From Fibrella rubiginis (GTDB taxonomy: Bacteria > Bacteroidota > Bacteroidia > Cytophagales > Spirosomataceae): a stretch of DNA of 64,000 bases. Below the pieces are notes generated by a model. The model had not been told where the DNA came from, did no database searches, and saw only the letters and a program-made list of their open reading frames with translations. The translations under genes were made by a program, and so were the position numbers. Shown piece after piece: positions 61,607-64,000 of this stretch (its first letter is position 1; the number at the start of each line of letters is the position of its first letter). The DNA lies in NCBI RefSeq assembly GCF_017353185.1, contig NZ_JAFMYV010000013.1, forward strand, positions 124,001 through 188,000. The letters run 5' to 3'.

Positions 61607-63424
61607 TCAGTTAATTTCTTCTTTCGTTTCCCCGCAGGTCAGCATCTGATTGCCGAAGTAGGGGTTGCGGATGGGCTTTTTGTCGCTGAGCCAGTAAGCC
61701 CCCTTGTTGCCTTGCGCCATCGGGCAGTATTGCCGATAAACGGGTTTGTCGCCCACCCCAAACGCCTTGACACTACGGTACAGCGCGTCCTCGAATTGGG
61801 CGTAGGCGGTGCGCTGCCGGACTACGTCGGTCGTGGTTGTCATCACGTTCAGAGCCTGGCTCATGGGCGTTAACTGGTTCATCCAGTCCTTATGCGCGGT
61901 GCCAGAGAGAAGGGTCATGTCTACCCCCGTCAGGGCTTTTTGCACGTCGCCCGCTGAGGCTTTGGTGCGGCTCCCATCGGAAGCCACGAGTGCTTCCGTC
62001 AGTTTGAGCGAGGCTTCATACACCTTAGTCAATTGCTGGCGGAAGGCGGGGGGTACGTTGGTCGAGGACATACCTGACGATGCCTGATTGCTCGTAGCCC
62101 CTGACGCAGCCACCGGCGTTGGGTTGGCCTCCGTGTTGGGCGTCGATTTTACCCCTTCCTCATCCGGCTTCGCCGTGAAGGGATTGATGCCTTTTTTCAG
62201 GATCAGTTCACTGTAGAGCAAATAGGCTCCCGACATGGCGATCTGCTCGGTGCCGTCTAAGCCGCCCGTAATGGCCACTTGCTGATCTGTTTCAGTGCCG
62301 GTTTGTACGCGCCGGGGTCGGAAAAAACCCGGCTTGGTCTGCACGAAAACGACCGCCCCGGCCCCACCCCGAACGACGGCATCGACGGGTAGCGTCAGGC
62401 CGCGCCGTACCCCCTGACGGATACGTACCCGCGCCTGTTGCCCCGGCTGAAAACGCCCTCCCTGGTTAGCCATGACCGCCCGCATGACCAGCACCTGACT
62501 ACCAGCCCGATACTCCGGGTTGATAAGAGCCACGCGGGCCGTCAGCGGGCGACCGCCTTCGTAGCCGACGACTTCAACGGGCACCTGATCGCCGACCTTC
62601 ACCAGCCTCGTTTCCCCCGCATACAACTCAGCCTCGACCCATAGCTGAGTAAAATCAGCCAAGCGGTACAACAAGGCCCCTTCAGCGATGTATTGCCCCT
62701 CGCTGGCGACGATCTCCGTCACCGTACCCGACGCGGGGGCCACAAACGGAATCCGGGGCAGCACCTGCCGAGTACGGGCCAACTGGTCGATTTGCGCCGG
62801 GGTCATCCCGTACAGCCGTAGCTTTTGTTCCGCTCCCTGCCTGAACTGTCGGTAGCGCGGTTCGGAACTACCCAGTTCCTGTTCCTGCCGGAGGGCAATC
62901 AGAAATTCTTGCTGCTGGGTGAGCAGCGGTTCGCTGTAGATTTCATACAGCACCTGCCCTTTGCGAACGGGTTGACCCGTTTCTTTGACCAATAATCGCT
63001 CGATCCGACCGGCAACCCGGCTGCTGATCACGTCGGTCCGGTTGGGATCAGCCGCTAAACGGGCGTTCAAGACAGTAGCGTTGCCGATGGCTCCGCTGCC
63101 GACGGGCCGCACGGCCACATTGGCTAACTGGAGCTGGCTTGTACTCAGTTGCAGTTCCGTGGCCTGTTCGCCCTTTTTCGACACCGGCACCAGGTCCATG
63201 CCGCAAATCGGGCAGCTTCCGGGGCCATCCTGTACGATCTGCGGGTGCATCGGGCAGGTGTAGGTCTTCTGTCCCTCCTTTCCTCCAGCGTGGTCATGAC
63301 CGTCGTGTTCCGAGCGAGCAGCAACCTGCGTCGAGTCGGTCGAGCGGGTGTCCGAGTCAACGGACTGGCAGGCGGTCAGCAGGAGTCCTACACCCAGCAA
63401 CAGGGTTTGGCAAGTGGCGTTCAT
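61607..63424 (-). CDS. Heavy-metal RND adaptor with metal-binding (HMBD) and DUF3347 domains
   Basis: 605 residues from ATG 63424, which overlaps the upstream stop (ATGA). Lipobox LLLTAC (Cys19), a His-rich linker (SEHDGHDHAGG), then a heavy-metal-binding domain YTCPMHPQI and PGSCPICGMDLVPV. The adaptor body has RIERLLVKETGQPVRKGQVL and the second lipoyl half APASGTVTEIVASEGQYIAE. A C-terminal DUF3347 domain (from about 495) ends with YRQYCPMAQGNKGAYWLSDK and the Cys-containing LTCGE, likely copper or cobalt binding. CusB-type adaptor that also binds metal. Confidence 0.94.
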   Translation of the reverse strand: MNATCQTLLLGVGLLLTACQSVDSDTRSTDSTQVAARSEHDGHDHAGGKEGQKTYTCPMHPQIVQDGPGSCPICGMDLVPVSKKGEQATELQLSTSQLQLANVAVRPVGSGAIGNATVLNARLAADPNRTDVISSRVAGRIERLLVKETGQPVRKGQVLYEIYSEPLLTQQQEFLIALRQEQELGSSEPRYRQFRQGAEQKLRLYGMTPAQIDQLARTRQVLPRIPFVAPASGTVTEIVASEGQYIAEGALLYRLADFTQLWVEAELYAGETRLVKVGDQVPVEVVGYEGGRPLTARVALINPEYRAGSQVLVMRAVMANQGGRFQPGQQARVRIRQGVRRGLTLPVDAVVRGGAGAVVFVQTKPGFFRPRRVQTGTETDQQVAITGGLDGTEQIAMSGAYLLYSELILKKGINPFTAKPDEEGVKSTPNTEANPTPVAASGATSNQASSGMSSTNVPPAFRQQLTKVYEASLKLTEALVASDGSRTKASAGDVQKALTGVDMTLLSGTAHKDWMNQLTPMSQALNVMTTTTDVVRQRTAYAQFEDALYRSVKAFGVGDKPVYRQYCPMAQGNKGAYWLSDKKPIRNPYFGNQMLTCGETKEEIN

Positions 63425-64000
63425 GGCGTGGTTGGCGTAACGTTGACAAAGCTTTCGGAGTCGATCAGAAACTGCGCGTTTCGGGCGATGGCCTGCCCTT
63501 CGGTCAGCCCCCGCGTGACGGCGACCAACGTACCTGATTGCGCTCCCGTTTGCACCCGCACGGGACGGAAGGCTCCCCCTTCCTTCACGAAGGCAACGCG
63601 CTCCGTGCCTAACTCCAGTACGGCGGTGGCGGGTATCCACAGGGCGTTTGGCACCGGTTGGCGCAGGGTAGCCTTCGCTAATTGCCCAACGCGCGGTCCG
63701 TTCGCCCCCGACAAGTACGCCCGAATGGTGACGAATTGCGACGCGGCATCCGTACTCCCAGACGCAAAGAAGGGCAACACAAAATCGACCCTGGACCGTT
63801 GGGTGGGGGTGCCGCTACCGGTAAAGGAAATGGTCAGGGGCGTACCTGGCTTGAGCCGGGCGGCATCCTGGGCATAGAGTCGAAACTCGGCCCAAAGCCG
63901 CGTCGGGTTGACGACCTGGAATAGGGTCTGCCCCGTCTGTACATACTGCCCTTCCCGAATTGGCAAGGCCCCGTCCGCCACCGCCGACGAAGCCGGGGCC
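63421..64000 (-). CDS. RND adaptor (CusB-like), N-terminus beyond the window
   Basis: About 192 residues visible; the frame stays open at base 64000. It shows the second half of the lipoyl domain (GALPIREGQYVQTGQTLFQV), the beta-barrel (WAEFRLYAQDAARLKPGTPL) and the proximal domain ending AQFLIDSESFVNVTPTTP. A second adaptor directly before the HMBD one (4-bp overlap) on the same strand, so the RND pump gene probably lies further upstream, outside the window. Confidence 0.88.
   Translation of the reverse strand, partial: APASSAVADGALPIREGQYVQTGQTLFQVVNPTRLWAEFRLYAQDAARLKPGTPLTISFTGSGTPTQRSRVDFVLPFFASGSTDAASQFVTIRAYLSGANGPRVGQLAKATLRQPVPNALWIPATAVLELGTERVAFVKEGGAFRPVRVQTGAQSGTLVAVTRGLTEGQAIARNAQFLIDSESFVNVTPTTP

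Noticed and set aside
61607-63640. Longer start for the HMBD adaptor
   Set aside because: The added 72 residues lie within the upstream adaptor gene in another frame; ATG 63424 gives a proper lipobox.
1-64000. CRISPR arrays, tRNA, rRNA, replication origin
   Set aside because: No regular spaced repeats, cloverleaf sequences, rRNA stretches or DnaA-box clusters were seen on reading; a dedicated search could still find a divergent case.

Overview
The window comes from a Bacteroidota genome, most likely a Cytophagales/Spirosomataceae member (Spirosoma-like; this is inference). Pointers are the heavy-metal RND pumps fused to a TolC-like part, three DUF305 proteins, lipoproteins with Bacteroidota-style lipoboxes, a TAnnTTTG-type -7 box, weak Shine-Dalgarno signals and a mildly GC-rich composition with a few AT-rich islands. 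It is almost wholly protein-coding. I see no rRNA, tRNA, CRISPR array or replication origin. The theme is envelope efflux and resistance to metal, redox and sulfur stress.

Region by region: (1) 1-1785, end of a large HPII-type catalase and its terminator. (2) 1826-14052, a plus-strand run: CzcA-TolC fusion pump, its adaptor, an MFS exporter, a VIT/CCC1 iron/manganese transporter, a DUF1003 protein, a ClC channel, a response regulator/histidine kinase pair and a small EamA-type membrane protein. (3) 14088-20144, a mixed and decaying stretch: lone Ser/Thr kinase, PepSY-like secreted protein, frameshifted AI-2E transporter, a fossil gene cut by an IS3-family element, a short TolC-like protein and a universal stress protein with a broken start. 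(4) 20207-32855, two divergent paralogous TolC-RND-adaptor operons facing away from a shared control region with a 22-bp palindrome. (5) 32881-37839, the plus-strand pump operon continues without a break into a sulfur module: TlpA-like thioredoxin, SoxB-like metallophosphatase, persulfide-dioxygenase/rhodanese fusion, DsrE-like protein and a solute-binding protein.

(6) 37933-42217, a DUF4238 protein, a CusSR-like two-component pair and a putative DNA-binding/nuclease protein. (7) 42378-53181, a copper cluster: two secreted DUF305 proteins, a multicopper oxidase fused to a CopB-like barrel, a membrane DUF305 protein, an HMA copper chaperone, CopA ATPase, an HMA-AraC fusion regulator and a CopB-type ATPase. 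A 12-bp motif recurs near three of these genes. (8) 53178-58988, a TetR-controlled operon with LolA-like carrier, two FtsX-type permeases, ABC ATPase and outer-membrane barrel, which looks like a complete envelope transport route. (9) 59070-61575, a small ORF, a divergent nucleotide-cyclase-like protein and a GT61 glycosyltransferase. (10) 61607-64000, two tandem heavy-metal efflux adaptors, the upstream one cut by the window edge.

How they fit: metals that enter the periplasm are oxidised (multicopper oxidase), bound (DUF305, HMA proteins) or exported (CopA/CopB, CzcA-type pumps), while catalase, TlpA-like thioredoxin and the sulfur enzymes handle linked oxidative and persulfide stress. The most unusual units are the pump-plus-sulfur operon (27101-37839) and the LolA/ABC/barrel operon (53178-58242).
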